NCBI GenBank assembly: GCA_036852015.1
Contig: JAANDG010000122.1
Location: 62,001-126,000, forward strand
DNA from: Pelodera strongyloides
Taxonomy: Eukaryota; Nematoda; Chromadorea; Rhabditida; Rhabditidae
Direction: 5' to 3'
DNA length: 64,000 nucleotides
Shown here: piece by piece, positions 11,139-26,300 of the stretch
How positions within the stretch are numbered: position 1 is the stretch's first letter
Layout: each line of letters begins with the position of its first letter
Notes under the pieces: generated by a model
What the model was told of the DNA's origin: nothing
The model's input: only the letters and a program-made list of their open reading frames with translations
The model's database searches: none
Program-made: the position numbers and the translations under genes

Positions 11139-14100
11139 TTAACTAAGACCCTGGGCCGCTACCAGACTTGCGTAGAGTCCCTTTCTTGCCAGAAGTTGTT
11201 GATGGTTACCTTGTTCCACAAGGCGTCCATCCTAAAAATTCATATAAATGCAAATCAAAGTCAGAATTTCAGAATTGTCTAGTACTAGCTAAAGTATTAG
11301 ATCAATTTCTGAGGAAGTGTCTAGTTCTGAGAAAAATAAAAATTGGAATACTGTTTTAGCATCATGGAAAACCAAAATCCCTGATCTGGCCCCGATCACG
11401 TCCCTCAAAAAATCGGGCCGTGATCGGGGTCATATCCGGGTTTTTTGGAAAATAATCGGGGCCACATCGGGGTTTTGTGAAATGATCGGGCCTATATCGG
11501 GGGTTTTCGAGAAATAATCGGGGCCATATCGGGGTTTTTGAGAGAATCGGGGCCATAGCGGGCCTTGTTCCCGATATGGGCCGGATTATTTGTGATCCGG
11601 CCCATATCGGGACTTGATCGGGGCCGTATCGGGTTTTTTTTTGGAAGAATCGGGGCCATATCGGTTTTTTTTTCGAAAATAATCGGGGTTTCCACTTTCC
11701 TGTGGTCCCCGTAGCAAGCTAAACACAGCAACGTTACATTACGACGCCTCAAACTTACCTACGCAAAAGCAAGAACGTCAAAAGATAATAGATTATGTGA
11801 TTATGCCGATTCTGACGAAAACTTGGATAATCACGCAATTATAATCATAATCACCAACCTTCATCACGACAATTATATCCGAATTTTGAATTGACGATAA
11901 TCGATGGGCAATTACCACACAGGTTCGACCCTCGCGTGCTCGCTCCAGCGCTTCTTGCACGATCTGATATTGATATATTGATAACATACAAATAAAACAA
12001 AGATAAAGTACATCCCGCTACTCTGTTCCTCAGGCGCGCAGCGCGGACATGCGAATCCGCGCGCGGCAAAATCTTGTATTGAAAAACTCGAGACAGAAAG
12101 AAACAAGCTCCGACTGCTTCTGCGTCGCCGCTCTCTGCCTTTCAATTCAAATGTCAAAAAGCCATCTCTTTCCCGCGGGATGTCCGCGCTACGCGTTTGA
12201 TTAGATCAACTGAATCACCTGCTTTGCTTTTTTTTGACTTTCGGGTGCATGTGTCAATGAATTAGGGAAATTCAACATTTTTAGTTTCTCAACTCTTTCG
12301 TCGCAAAGAATAAATCAGTTGCAAGAAATTAAACAAACTTTAGATAAGTACTTTAGATTAAAAAATATGAAAGAAGAAAAAAATACCCTTTCACTCTCCG
12401 TGTCCAAGGCGCTTGTAGCCTCATCCAGCAGTAAAATCTTAGGATTTCTAATTACAGCTCGAGCAATTGCAACACGTTGTTTCTGACCACCGGACAGCAT
12501 ACCGCCGCGTTCTCCGACGATTGTATCGTAGCCCTGAATTAGAATATTTGTGGGCTCATTAGACAACGGCACGAGTGAACATTAGGCAAGGGCAAGGGTG
12601 TGCAACTAGCTTATTGACAGACGCTTTTTGACAAGAAAACGTTCACATATGCCTATCCACGAAGACGAGCTGCGGAGAAGTTTGTAAATTACGAGCTAAC
12701 GCAAAGTAATTGACAAAACTTACGTCAGGTAATTTCGATATAAAATCGTGAGCGTTTGCCAAGCGGGCTGCATTTTCAATATCTTGTTGTTCGGCACCTT
12801 CACAACCATAGGCGATATTTTCTCTGAATGAAGCATTAGTTCTAGAAACTGTTGGGTAATGGTAGCGCAGTGGTAGAACAGTAAACTGGTCATAGAACGA
12901 AGCGGGTTCGATTCTCCCTTGTGAATACACTCAGAGAGCAGAGAGATATCATTCTTAGGAAGGAGTAAATTCCCCAACGTGAGCTGTGCGGCAGTAAACA
13001 AGTAAACTTATGAAGCAACTATGAAAAATGCTGCCCGAGCCCTCGAAGCACGCGTGTACGGTTAAAAAAATTAAACTACAAACTACAATGCCCGTTTTCT
13101 CGGGAAAAAAATTAAATCACAAACTTGATAGTGTAATTGAATAATGTGGGTTCTTGCCCGACAAGTGATATTTGTGAGCGAAGATGTCTCAAATTGATTT
13201 GTCTCGAGTCCTCGCCGTCGAATTGCTAAAAGAAACGTTAAAATAAAGAATTCGCATAAAAAAGTATTGATTAGGCTCCTTGGGGCCCCCACAGTCCGCA
13301 AGCGAGTGGACCAGTTCACGTTACATTCTTATTATTATCCAAATAGTTAATATAAAAAATTTAGTCTGTCAATAAGCGACTGAAGATGAAATTATCTAGC
13401 TATGCCACGAAGTAGCGTTCTTCTAAGATGGCTGAGTTACAAGAGATTTAATTGGGAAAACCAAGATCTATTTATTGAACAAACTCGAAACATACCAATT
13501 TTCCTCCAACAGGATCGTAGTATCTCTCGATCATTTGAATTGAGGTCGATTTTCCGCATCCGGAAGGCCCAACAAGAGCGACGGTCTTGCCGCGCGGGAT
13601 CTACAGTAATCATTTGGGTGCTTTTCGTAGTTTGTTGCCTACCGTTTTACGTAGGTTACAGATTTCATGATTGTATATACGAGGGAGCGATTGCTCTCCC
13701 CGCGTGCCAGCTGTTCAGGGTCAGAGAGAGGAGGACAGATGCTGTGTGTGCTAGATGTTTATATGGATAGTTTATAATATAGGCACACACAGACACTGAT
13801 ACCTTACATCCCCCCTTCCCAAAAGAGCTGGCCTCCAGCTCTCATAAAGAATCGTACAGATAAAACAATTTCAAGATCAAAAACATCAATGGTCAACAAT
13901 TTCTAGATGTTACTTCTAATGGCTAAAGTGGTATGCCTACTTCTAACATGATCTTATCAATATCAAGATATGAGCTACTATGACTTTGGCTACGACAACA
14001 CAAAACAACAACAATAAACTAATGTACCTAAATTCTCAAAATATAACAAACATTGATATTAATTACAGCTTTTAACGTATCACTTGCATATTGTTCCAAA

Positions 14101-17100
14101 TAAAATTCCATCATTCACAATTTCTAACAACAACGGCAGCTCAATATATACGGCCTTTAGCTTCAACAATGCTATATCCCATACAACTTATCATTAATAA
14201 TTATATATTTGGGTCAGGCACTACCATCCAACTATCACCGGCTCTGCCCAGGGCTCATTTGGCCTCTATTTGACTCGTTGGTCACAATAAAATCAAAGCG
14301 CACAAAACAATGTTATTATCTCTGGCCTTAGGGTAACACGGAACTCAACTTATGGCTGCTAACAAACAACGGAGGAACAGAACAGTACAATATGGAGTTG
14401 ATCTAATAGTTAAAAGTAATTCAACAGACTTCCTAGGAACCCAATACGAAAAAGAACAAGGCGGTGTTGTTTCAGCCTATTTCACACCTTTACACTTTCA
14501 CACTATTACCCTGTTTAAACTACTGGTTGGTTGATTGGGTGCTGTTGTTAAATAAATCAGTAAAATTACTGTCCTGCATTTCCTGGAGATACGTCTTCTT
14601 CTTTCTTCTTGAATAATAAAAAATAGATGGGAAGAGTGAATGAAATAGTGAGAATAAAGGTACAATAAAATATTGGCCCGCAGTCAGATTCTGTTGACTG
14701 CGCTAGCAGGGGCCTTGCAGAATATGGAGGTTCGGCCCTGATTCGGGAGTAGTGAACCAGGTACCGCAGGTCGCCATGTAATAAATCAGGATATGCATGT
14801 TAGTCTTACGATATACTGTATTAATAATCTGTCGTGTTGTCGTGGTTATGGAATGTAATAGAATGTAATAATAAGGTCCGGGTAATCAAGTCGTTTATAC
14901 GGTGGGTGGTCACATGGTACAAGCAAGCGAGCACAAGCGTAATGAAATCCGGCTGGTTCTATGCACGGAGAAGAGAGAGAGACTTAGACTACGATATTAG
15001 ATATTTCCCATGTTCCCTACCTTACACCTATCTTACAATGTCATGATTTAACATGAACTGTGGTAGTTGTCAACCAATAAATTCGAAACAACCACATAAA
15101 ATATCTGAATAGTAAAGATAATAAAAAGTATTTTCTCACCCTGAGGCTGACTCCGCTGAGCACCAGATGCTCCCTTCTGACTGGATACGAGAAGTAGAGA
15201 GATGAAAAATCGATATCGCCGTTCAACTGCTAAAAATATAAGACATGGTTCATGGTATCAAGTTATCCACTAAGAAAGGTTGGGCTACTAACATGACCGG
15301 CTACCTCGGGTCAATCGCATAGGAATATTTTTGATATGGATATTATTCTACATAAAACATAGATAACTATAAATTTAAAACAAACCGGCCGCTTTCCACC
15401 CTCGCTTAAACCATCAATATTCGGTTGAATTCCCAACATATTGAATAGGAGACCGGCAGACAATCTAGAGTGGTTTCTTTCAGAACGTGCATACATGAAG
15501 TGAATATCCCATGCACCTTTTGTACTTTTGTTGCCCCTATGTGAGGCGATATCGTGGTGTTTCACGTACAACTTACATTGGTGCTCAATAAGGACTTTTG
15601 CTGAGCCAAGAAAATGTTTTACTAACATAGAAAAACCTATACAGTATTTATGAAGCGTAACTATTTATACAAATACAAACCTGGCTCTCACGTATTCCGG
15701 AAAATATGTCGCAAAAGCTATCAATGATAGAGAAGCGGCGTTGAGCGCCTCGATTACCCTGAAAGAAATAGAAAATAAATTGGCAACTAAAATACGAAAA
15801 ATGGGGTTCATGTAATTTTTCATAAACCCCAACTAGATCTTTTTAAAGAAAGCACCATGAGTGTTCCTCAAAATTGCAGTAATAATTTTATAATAATATA
15901 ATGTTTATTACGGACACATAAATGTATAATATACAGTTTGGTTCAATGGTAGAATTCTCGCCTACCACGCCGGTAACCCGGGTTCGATTCCCGGGTGGTG
16001 CACAATGTGCAAACCGTTGTTCTGTGTTGATGCACAAGAATGCCACGCGGGACTTATAGAACACCTTTACCACTTTAAGATAAGGGCTATATAAAATTCG
16101 GAAGAGGCGATCCATTTCGAGATTGGAATAGTAGTTCAAATACTCGGCCACCGAGGCGATGAGAAGGTACTCAGGCGACTGAGAACTAGCAGACAAACCT
16201 CAGCCACTGGGGTTTCGTGGATAAGAACCGGCTATCGATTATCCTAATATGATAAGGGGCGGAGCCTAATATTGTTTAGAATATGCAAAGTAAATGGGAG
16301 GAGTTGAAATCTCAGGATTTTACAAAAACATATCGGCGCGCAATTAAATTAATTGAATAACAGCAAAAATGGGAAGGAAAGGAAAGGGAAAAGTTAACAC
16401 AAAACACAAAAGATTATTGATTATTGATTATAGTATATTGTCTTAAAGGATATAAGGATTCTAAGGAAAGTTACAGAAATTAAAATATGTATAGAACAGT
16501 GCAAAGCACAGAAAACAACACTAAAGGCCATATTCACCACTCACTTCCCCATGGGGCCTTTTCCTCTGCGTGTCTCGCATTAGAAAGCTATTTTCTGTGC
16601 CCAGGGACAATTTCCCCGAGGGAATCGAAGTGGTGAATATGGCCTCAGTATTCAAAACGAACAAAAATCCAATCATAAAATACTTACTGGAATACCGTAT
16701 ACGGGGAGCACGTTCTCCTTTTCACAAGCCAAATTCCATAGCGATAGGCAATGGCAAAGTTTAGGAAAACGTAGGAAATTGAGAGGGCAAAAGTAGTGGA
16801 CTGGATGACTCCTAAATCAATAAGGTTTAAACGTTGAACATGCATATGGACCTATCGAGACAGTTAGACGTTCATATCTTCCCCAAACATCTATTCAAAT
16901 TTCACGTTTACTTGTATCAGGGCAGGGTAATGGTTAATCTCTCATCACGCTAAAGCAATATCACTAATGCAGTTCAGGTTTCTGAGAATATAGACACGAT
17001 TCTACAGGTACAGGGTTAGAACTTATAGATCTTCCAAAGTGAATTAATTGGTAACGTAGAATATGTTTTGAACATCTTGGTAGTAGACAGCGCATACATA

Positions 17101-17301
17101 TATCACATGATATATTTCAAAAATAGAAAATATCACAACCTCTAATGATCGCATTCCTATGCGGTCCCTTCATGTGTTCCACGTATTTGTCCACAAAATA
17201 TTTCTCCCGTGTAAGATATTGCACGGTTTTGTGTTGTTCAATTGCCTCAGTCGCCAACTAAATAAAATTCAGAATAATGAAAAGGATAAAAAAATTTGAA
17301 A

Positions 17302-17353
<52 letters not shown>

Positions 17354-20300
17354 TTTGTTGGTGTGTGCTGGAAGGAGGGGAGTCGCAAGAAGCTGACATT
17401 ATCATAAATATATTGTTGAATAATTATTGTTCAAGCTCAAATGACCCACCCTACTAGGTTCTTCAGCCACTTCTGCATCCTTCTGCCCTTTCCTTTTCAA
17501 ATACTGTGCAATGAAGGCCTGCAGCGCGATCAGGGTCTGAAATGGGTAGAATGCACGCAAAATTCAATATCAATAGAATTGTCACAACCTCGGCCACTGC
17601 ACCGTTTATGGGATGTTATACTTTGCTAGAAATTTCTCTAATTAGGAAGAGCACCTCCAAAGACTGAAGATAACTAATATAAGGGCCACTGGTTCACCCT
17701 CTAATAACTGGCTGACTTCAAGTCTAGTATTCGGGTAAAGACAACACAGTCCCAGTAAACAGTACCCGCGGGAGCTAGCAATAAGCTGCGTAATAGAAAT
17801 AAGTGGTACAAATATTACGGTAGCTGTGGCCACTCCGATTGGCGCCATTGCTGGTCCGTAGCAAAAGGCGACAATAATTCCCGCGGCAATTGCCGATATC
17901 GATTGAAGAACATCGGCGAGACGTTGATCAATTGCCTAGAATGAGGTAAATCAATAAATCGTTCGGCAAAAAAGAAATAAGTTAATTAATTATCTAAAAG
18001 AGGACGTATTGTGAATGAAAACTATTATTTGATACCGGATATTACGGTAATTAATATCCAGCAGTTTAGACCGGGCATTGACAGTAGTCAAAGCAGCGTA
18101 TGATAATTATTAATTTGCATATAAAAACCGACAGCTCTGATATTGGGCGCATCGGTGGCCAATCTGGTGGTCAACTTTCCACTGGAGTGATTGGGATTGT
18201 CAAAGTAGATTCCATCCTAAAACACGGAAAATTCAGTATACTGTAGATTTTGGAGTAGCCTGATGAAAGAAGAGAGAGAGAGAGAGAGAATGACTTCCAA
18301 GTTTTCGCTCTCTCTCCCTCCCTGTTTATCTATCGTTCACTCCCGCTCTAGCTACCTGTCTCTCTCACCTCTCTTTGTTTCTGTTAGGTTTGTTAGGTAC
18401 GTAAGATAGTGTGGGGTTATCGGCAAGGCAATACTGTACCTAAAGTATTTAGTTATCTGTATCGAGTATCAAATACTAGTTGACCCACCTGGCTGAGTAT
18501 ATTTCTGAATAAATTCACTCGCATTCGCATAGTGATCGATTCACCCGCTTTTCCCAGCAAATATCTGAATATAGATGGAATCTATGTTGTACCGCATCTT
18601 TTTTGTTTACCTAATAATAAATTATGATGCGTATAAGTGATAGGCACCAGGTAGGTAGAGCCACCTCATTGGAGGGCGGAAGGCTTGCAAGCAATTTCAC
18701 ATGTACGTATAACCTATAATCACTCACCCTGACACTAATGTGCTGAAAAGCGACGAAAAGCCAATTGCCCAAAAGTAGAGGCCATTGATGAGGGCGTGGT
18801 GCTTCTTGTCACTCGGTGAGTCGTCGGCCGATAACGTCTTAAAAATTATTGAATCAGTGATAGAAATTTCCTTTGTTGGCTTTATTAATATTAATCTCAC
18901 CCAGACAAGTACTGTATGATGCAAGCACTGCACAATCTAGCACGAAATGGAGGAAACCATTAGGCGACTGTTCTTGATTTTCTCGTGGGCCAAGCAATTG
19001 GTCATCAAATGGTCATCAAATGGTCAGTGACCGATCACCAAATTATAGGAACATAACATTGCTGCTTTTCATATCTAATAGTTCAACAGGAAACGTTCCC
19101 GGGAGCATGGTCACTGTGAACACTTCGGCAAGAAAAGCAGCGCTCTGAATTGGCACATACCTTGAACATTTCTCCATATACAATTGAGAAGATTGGGAAT
19201 GTTAGTCCTCTGATACAGGCACAAATTAGGGAAATAACCAAGAGAGGCCATTCCTTTCTGGAGAACTTTAGAATATCAACTATCGACGAAGGGGAGATTT
19301 CTTCCTCGGCAGCCTCTTCCTGAAACGGTGGGTTTTTATTATTAAAGCGATGTACCTAGTTTGGGAAATTTGCATACGATACGCATATCATGTATCCGAT
19401 GTAAATTTTGTGCTGGACGTTTCGGACGGGCACTAACAATTTCCATCGGATACATAGGATATGCGTATCGTATGCAAATTCCCTAAATACAATACTGCTT
19501 TAAATCAAGCTACGAAACGCAACGCAATTGTAGTTCAATGTTTACCTTTCGTAGTTCTTCACACAAGTACGTAGTTCATTGACGGCTCACAAAAATACAA
19601 GGTACATACACGAGTACCTAGCACAACCGACACACAAGACATAAGAATACAGACCACTTATTAGACAACACACAAACGCGCGCACACACACACACAACAC
19701 ACACACACACGTCATAACCTAATACTAATTCCTGATACTAATTATATAACTACCTTGAGTTCAATGATTCGTCGATCGATCTCTGAGGTCATGCTCAGAG
19801 CTCTCGACATCCTCTTGCTCAATCTTGTGGTCATAGTTCTCCTCCTCAGGTAATCGGGCACAGCACCTACAAATGTTAGGTACTAGACAGGCTACATCGG
19901 ATCAGCTATAAGACCTGCGCAATTTCACCTAACATACATCACCAAAAATAATTACATGCAGTTAGAGGAGGCCAATTATACCAGAACCCAGAATAAATAC
20001 AGACGTGTACAGAAATAAATCATGATTGAAAATTGAAAGAGTCAAGGCAAGCCTTAGCAAGGTAGCATTACGCTGTAGCTAGTCAGCCGGCCTTTGGTAT
20101 GCCTTTCTAATGCTAGCCAGCCTGCATGTTACACCTTAGCTCTTGTGTAACTCGAAGCTTTCACACTAGGTGTTACATGGCATCAAAGTATTTCATGCAT
20201 ATCGACATACAGTACACTGCACTACACTATACGGTTGAAAAATCTCCATAGGCATGCTTCCACCTCAGCCTCAGACCATCGCAAACCACAACATCAAGAA

Positions 20301-23300
20301 AACACTACATATAAGACATATTACCATCGCTATCTGTGGTGGCACATATACTGACACTCTCGCAGTCTATGTAATCTATAATCTCAAGTCAGTATTTATC
20401 GATTAGTGACCAGCTTAGATTGCAAAAAGTCAAGTAGCTTTTGTGTTCTAGGGCAAAAAGACAGGTAGTTCCCATAATATGCAAATTCCTACCAAACGCT
20501 GCCGACGACCGTCGTCTCTCGTATCCCTTAGGCATAACTTCATCCATCATAATTGACTCTGCCCTCTCTCGTTCTCTCTCTTGTTCCACTTGTTTTTCGA
20601 TCTCTTGCGCTCTGACCAGTTCAGAATACAGCCCTCCTTTCTTCATCAGCTCGTCGTGATTGCCGATCTCAACGATGTTACCGGCCTGGAAAATTATTCG
20701 CTACAGACTTGCTTCGGCGCGGCGACGACCTGGCACACGTTTTGTGTGCAACGGCAGACCCGGACACACTGCTAAAAAGTTGTAGGAAAACAAAACTCAC
20801 ATCAAACACATAAATACAATCCACATTCTTGATAGTTGATAAACGATGTGCAATAGAGATTGTTGTTCGGCCTTTACCAGCCTGAAGGAAATTTTATTTC
20901 TTTACTTTAGAGTACTTTAGAGTTTAGAGTTTAGACGTTTAGAGTTATTGCACAAGTCTAGTAAATTTTCTCAAGAAAGCAGTGGAAACATCGGCCCGAG
21001 TCCATGGTGGAAACGTTAGGATATATCAAAAAATTTTGTACAAATCGGAATATTCCTGTTGGTATTACTTTCATAAACTTGAAAAATAAATGCGACAAAA
21101 GTAAGCACCTCGTCCAGTGCCTTTTGTACCACACTTTCGCTCTCTGTATCAAGGGCCGATGTCGCTTCGTCTAGCAGTAAAATTGTGGGATCCCTGAAGG
21201 AAAACACGATAATATATAAGTTGTCTTTCCATCACGTACTTAAACCAAAAAGCTCCTAGAACCTTTACTTTAACTCATCAGCTCCTGGTGGTCCACTATG
21301 TATTTAAAATTAGTAATTTTTTTTCTTGTTAGAATTTTAATGCTGATGTTTCAATAAAATTTTATATACACGGTTTTACATGCAAGGACGCTAAGTCCTT
21401 TCGTCCGTTGTCACTTAGTACGTGTTGCATAAAGCAATTCATATTGTAACGTTTTCGTATTGTCAACAACTGCATTATGTTTCTTCTGTTTATCAGTTCG
21501 TATATGTAATTATGTCATTACTGCGCTCCAATTCTTCCAAATTTATTTATTCTGAACAAACCTGGCTAGCGCCCTGGCAATTGCAATTCGTTGTTTCTGT
21601 CCGCCCGATAACTGGACACCTCCTTCTCCGATGCGAGCGTTGTACTTCTGAACGACAATAATTTCGTTATTAATTAATCAGACACGTAGTGTACTAAGCG
21701 CCTGGGGTACTGTATGTGGCCGAAACTTTCGTGCGACTGTTTGAATACAGTAGTTACAGGAAGCTCTCTTCCCCGAGTCCGCATCTGTTCTAGTTTTAGC
21801 CTATGGGTGAAAACACCTAGTTTTCACCTATGGGTTTTCACCTATGGTCTAGTTTTCACCTATGGGTGAAAACATAACAAATCAATCAATAAATGCATAT
21901 TTAACTACGCAAAAAATCAGTCCAAACAAAAACACATACTGTTCATGGAACAAATCCCAAAGATGCATAACAACCAAAGACAATAATTAAATAACCTCTC
22001 ACTTCAGGTAACTGACACACGAAATCGTGCGCGTTGGCCATTTTGCACACTCGGATCATATCTTCTTCTGTCAAATTCGGATTTCCAAGTTTTAGATTAT
22101 TGGCAACTGTGTCGGCGAACAGAGCGGGCTCCTGAAACTTGCTTATATGCGATTTTTGGCAATACTCAATACTCTATAGGTATTCTTCTATTAGTAGTTT
22201 TCAAAAATGCCGCTAGATAAAAGAGAGTTAGACGGATGGCGTCTCTTATTATTTTTTTGCACTACGCACCCTCAATCAAAATTTTATGTTTCATATTAGA
22301 CCCAATACCCAACCTGGGAAAGCTTCCCTGGGATCATAGGAAATAGGAAATCCGTATATGGAAATTGTTTCTTTTTAATCAAAAAGGTAAGAAAATATTG
22401 GAATTAGTCACCTGCGACACAACTCCGACCAGTTGTCGTAATCGTGCAATATTGATCTTCCTTACGTCGACACCATCGATTTTCACCTAATGAAGACAAA
22501 TATAAAGCAAATAAGTGAGGCTTCAAAGGACTTGCTTCTTTATTCTCGATAACTCCTTCTGCGCAATAAGTTATAATACAAATGATTCAGAATGTTGTTT
22601 AGACAATGCGTTACAGATGATTTACTATATCTATTTTTCATCACAGACTTTCATGAAAACAGAGGCCATATTCACCACTCAATTCCCCATGGCGAATTCC
22701 CCGTCCTTTTCTCTGCGTGTCTCACATTAGAATGCTATTTTCTGTCCCCAGGTTTCCCCGAGGTAATCGGAGTGGTGAATATGGCCTCAGGCGAAACCTA
22801 TGAGTAATCCTCGCTTAGTAATGTAAGTTGCAACGTACCGTGCCCTGTTCTTGTTCATAGTATCTCAATAGCAATCCCAATAGGGTACTTTTTCCCGACC
22901 CGGAATGACCAACTAAAGCGATATGACGACCGGGTTCAAGGGATAGAGAAATGCCCCTGAAATTGGAAAAAACTCAGCATTGGGCAACTAATAAAAGAAA
23001 TTCGGAAAAGACTTTCCAGTTTTCCTTATCTCCATCAGAAGCTCGCTTATTTCGTACCGTACTATAAAAACAAATCAGTTTTTATTCATATGCGTTATCA
23101 TAGGCTCATAGGGTGGACTTTATGCTAATACATAAAGTTAGCTACACTAACGAGTTTAAAAATGAAGCGCACCAACGAAAAGTGCCTTTACCACGAATTT
23201 AAAGCGAAATGCTAGCCCCTTTGGAAAATTTGCATATGATAAGCAAATCCTATGTGTCCTATGCTAATTCTGTACGATTGCCGTGTACGATCGTACAAAA

Positions 23301-26300
23301 TTAGCATAGTATACATAGGATTTGCTTATCATATGCAAATTTTCCAAAGGGGCTAGCAATTCGCTTTAAAAATAAAATGTAAAATAAGCAAATTCGAACT
23401 TGAGAATCTTTGCATCTGGTCGGCTGGGATAGCGGAAGTGAACTCCATCTACTTCTACTGCTCCCCGAGGATTGGGCATCATTTCTCCTTCTGATGACTG
23501 TGAATTAATCTCGGGTTGCTGGAAATATGAAAACGCGTTTAAAGGAAGGGTCTGGCTCGCCGGAAGACTAATTGTGAATTTTCTTGAGAGAGGACGATTT
23601 CAGGGCCGTTATTGGCAAACCGCATGCAAAAGACCTATGTAATTGTTCCTTGAGTGATCATGAGAACATACAGTTGTCGCACACCGTTTAGTAGTATTCA
23701 CTACTGTAAAATTGCAAGTCGACACGTCACGGTACGTCATGACGGCAAAAATAGTGCAACGAACGAACTCTGTCAATAATGGCGAAAATTGGTGCCGCCG
23801 CAGCTTTGGCCCCCAGAATTGTACCAATTTGTGGAGCAGCTTGGCCGAGAGCGAACGTTCCTAAAATTGAAATCTATTTTTAACTGAATGGATAAAAGTA
23901 ATACAATCATTGAAATACATATACAGAACTAGCAACTTAAACATACGGATAAGTGTATTTGGACCACTGCATTCACATGCAAATGTACTTGTACTGCTAC
24001 AAAACGCTTACCACTGATACAAGCCCAGAAGACAGCAAACGTAACTCCTGGTGTAATTGTATTATTGATCACCAAAGTTGTACCGTAGTAAAATGAGACG
24101 CCCATTGAAATAAACAAAGAGAAGATGATAAACGATGTTCCTAAAACATAAGTTTTATTAATTCATAAGCGAAAATTTATTCGATGTGGCAATTGGAAGT
24201 GAAATTAAGTTCTTCAATGTGAACTAATAATAAGAACACAAAAAAACCTAATAATGAAAATTTGTAATGTTATTTTTTTTTCTGTATTGTGAAAATTTGG
24301 TTGGTCGTTTGATGCGAAAAATAAATACGAAATTAGCAAAAGTGGTACGGTTACAAACTTACCCAAGGATGTCAACAACGCTTTACGTACACCATGCGTC
24401 TCTCCGTCTTTCAAGTGTCCAGTGTACCTAAAAGGATGAAAGTTTTTTGCAAATTTGCCTGTTTTCTCTCCTCCCTCTCTCTCTATGTCTAACTCTATCT
24501 CTCTCTTTCTCTCTGCCCTCCATCTACCCTCTCTCTCACGGAAATAATCAATAAATACAAACTACATAAATCAATAAGATATCTACCCACCGCTTAACCT
24601 CCTTATCTTGTCCGTTAAACGCAAGTACGGTTCGAATTCCCGAAATAACTTCCTCAGCCACTGCTCCGGCTTTACCGTAAGCGGCCAACTCCTTTGGTGC
24701 CAACCGTTTCATAACCTTAAAGGGGTATGATGCGTGGTTTGGGAACGTGTGCTGTTTATGTGTCCTGTTTATGTGTTTATGTGTCCCACACAACAGGGAA
24801 CAAAGATACTAAAAAAAGAAGACAACACAAATTAGCTCTTCCCTCTTTTGTGTTTAAATGTACGTTGTATAAACTATTCTATTATACAGTATCAACTATC
24901 AACAGCAACCAATCAATTCACTAACCGCCACCCCAGTGCTACAGTACTACCCCTCATATTCAGGTGACAGCCTTGGCTTCCTACTGTAGATAACAATAAG
25001 CAATACCACCCAGTACTAGTAAGTTATTCTAAAGAGTTCTGATATCTTTAAAAAATAAAAATTATAATCAAATACAACTTACCACTCCAGTCGCGGTCAT
25101 TGGCACTAAAAACATCGGGAGAAAAGCCAGCATAACCAGTGTCATTTGCCAACTGAAATGGCACATTTATGTACATGCTAAGCCAAACAATAGTAATAAG
25201 AATGTGTGCGGAATGAAAATAATACACCGAGGTAGAAGTCTACCCGTATACCGCGGTTCTCCCGCATAACGAGGGCAAATGATGCGTGGTCGCGTCGCGG
25301 CGAACATGTGGTTCACTTTTTTGGATCGGGAAGGCATGCGTTCACGCGGTGACAGTGTGAAGTTGTCCGTTTTTAAGTAAGAAAAATAACCCAATCCCGT
25401 TTACCTCATATAAAACGCGATCGAGAGTCCTGTGATAAATTGTGCAGTATACGCGCACATGGCGCCCAATTTATCTCCGATTCCATCCTTTATACGATCG
25501 ACACCACTGCAAATAAATACCCTCAAATTTTTTCTTTTCTAATGGATATTTAGATTTGTGGCATCGTTTAGGAACTGGAGTTGACTGCTCGGTAGCATGA
25601 CACATACGGACAGTACGCGAATCACTTTTACTTTACTACAGCAAACATACGGTGACTAAGTATGTTAGAATACTCAGAGAGAATGATTCGTTTTGTGGGT
25701 TTTTACGAATAAATTGCTTCTAAATAGATTTAAATATTCCACATAAAGGTACATGCACCAGCGAAACTAAGTGAACCTATAATTCTTAATCTTGGCATAA
25801 AAACACCTTACTCGGTCATTTTTGTGGTCAGTGCTCCAGTCTCGTTCTGATCGAACCATCCCATATTCTGTCGAAGGACTGCTTCAAAGTACTTTACACG
25901 AATTTTGTGCATCTGACGCTCGGCTACCGTATGCCAGCAACACATCTGAATTAGAATATGGTAGTTGACGCTATGCACATTACTTTTATTATTTTGTTTG
26001 CTGTACCAGTTTCAATTTCTCATAAAATCCAAAATGGTATTTTTTTCCCGTACAATTTTCCACTACAATTATTTTACGACACCCTTTAAAGGAAAAAGCA
26101 AGCAACATTTTTGTTTACTTGTTTTTTTTTGTCCGTTACTAAAAGGAAATATCCGCAAACTTCCCCCACAGTCCAAAGTTCTCAATAATGTAAAGTCCAC
26201 AATTTACAAGCATAACATTTCACGCAAAACCGGTCATATTCTTATCTCACTTCACGCTATATTTTATGGCCGTTCTTCTCAGAAAAATAAAAAAGGAATA

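Noticed and set aside
11390..11700. CRISPR-like regularly spaced repeats
   Set aside because: Units are degenerate, directly abutting and partly inverted, within a eukaryotic intron; no CRISPR array exists in the window.
11317..11752. ORFs with PDMAPI-like repeats on both strands
   Set aside because: Produced by the minisatellite in the last ABC intron.
13402..13770. 122-codon plus-strand ORF
   Set aside because: Antisense to the NBD2 Walker A exon of the ABC transporter.
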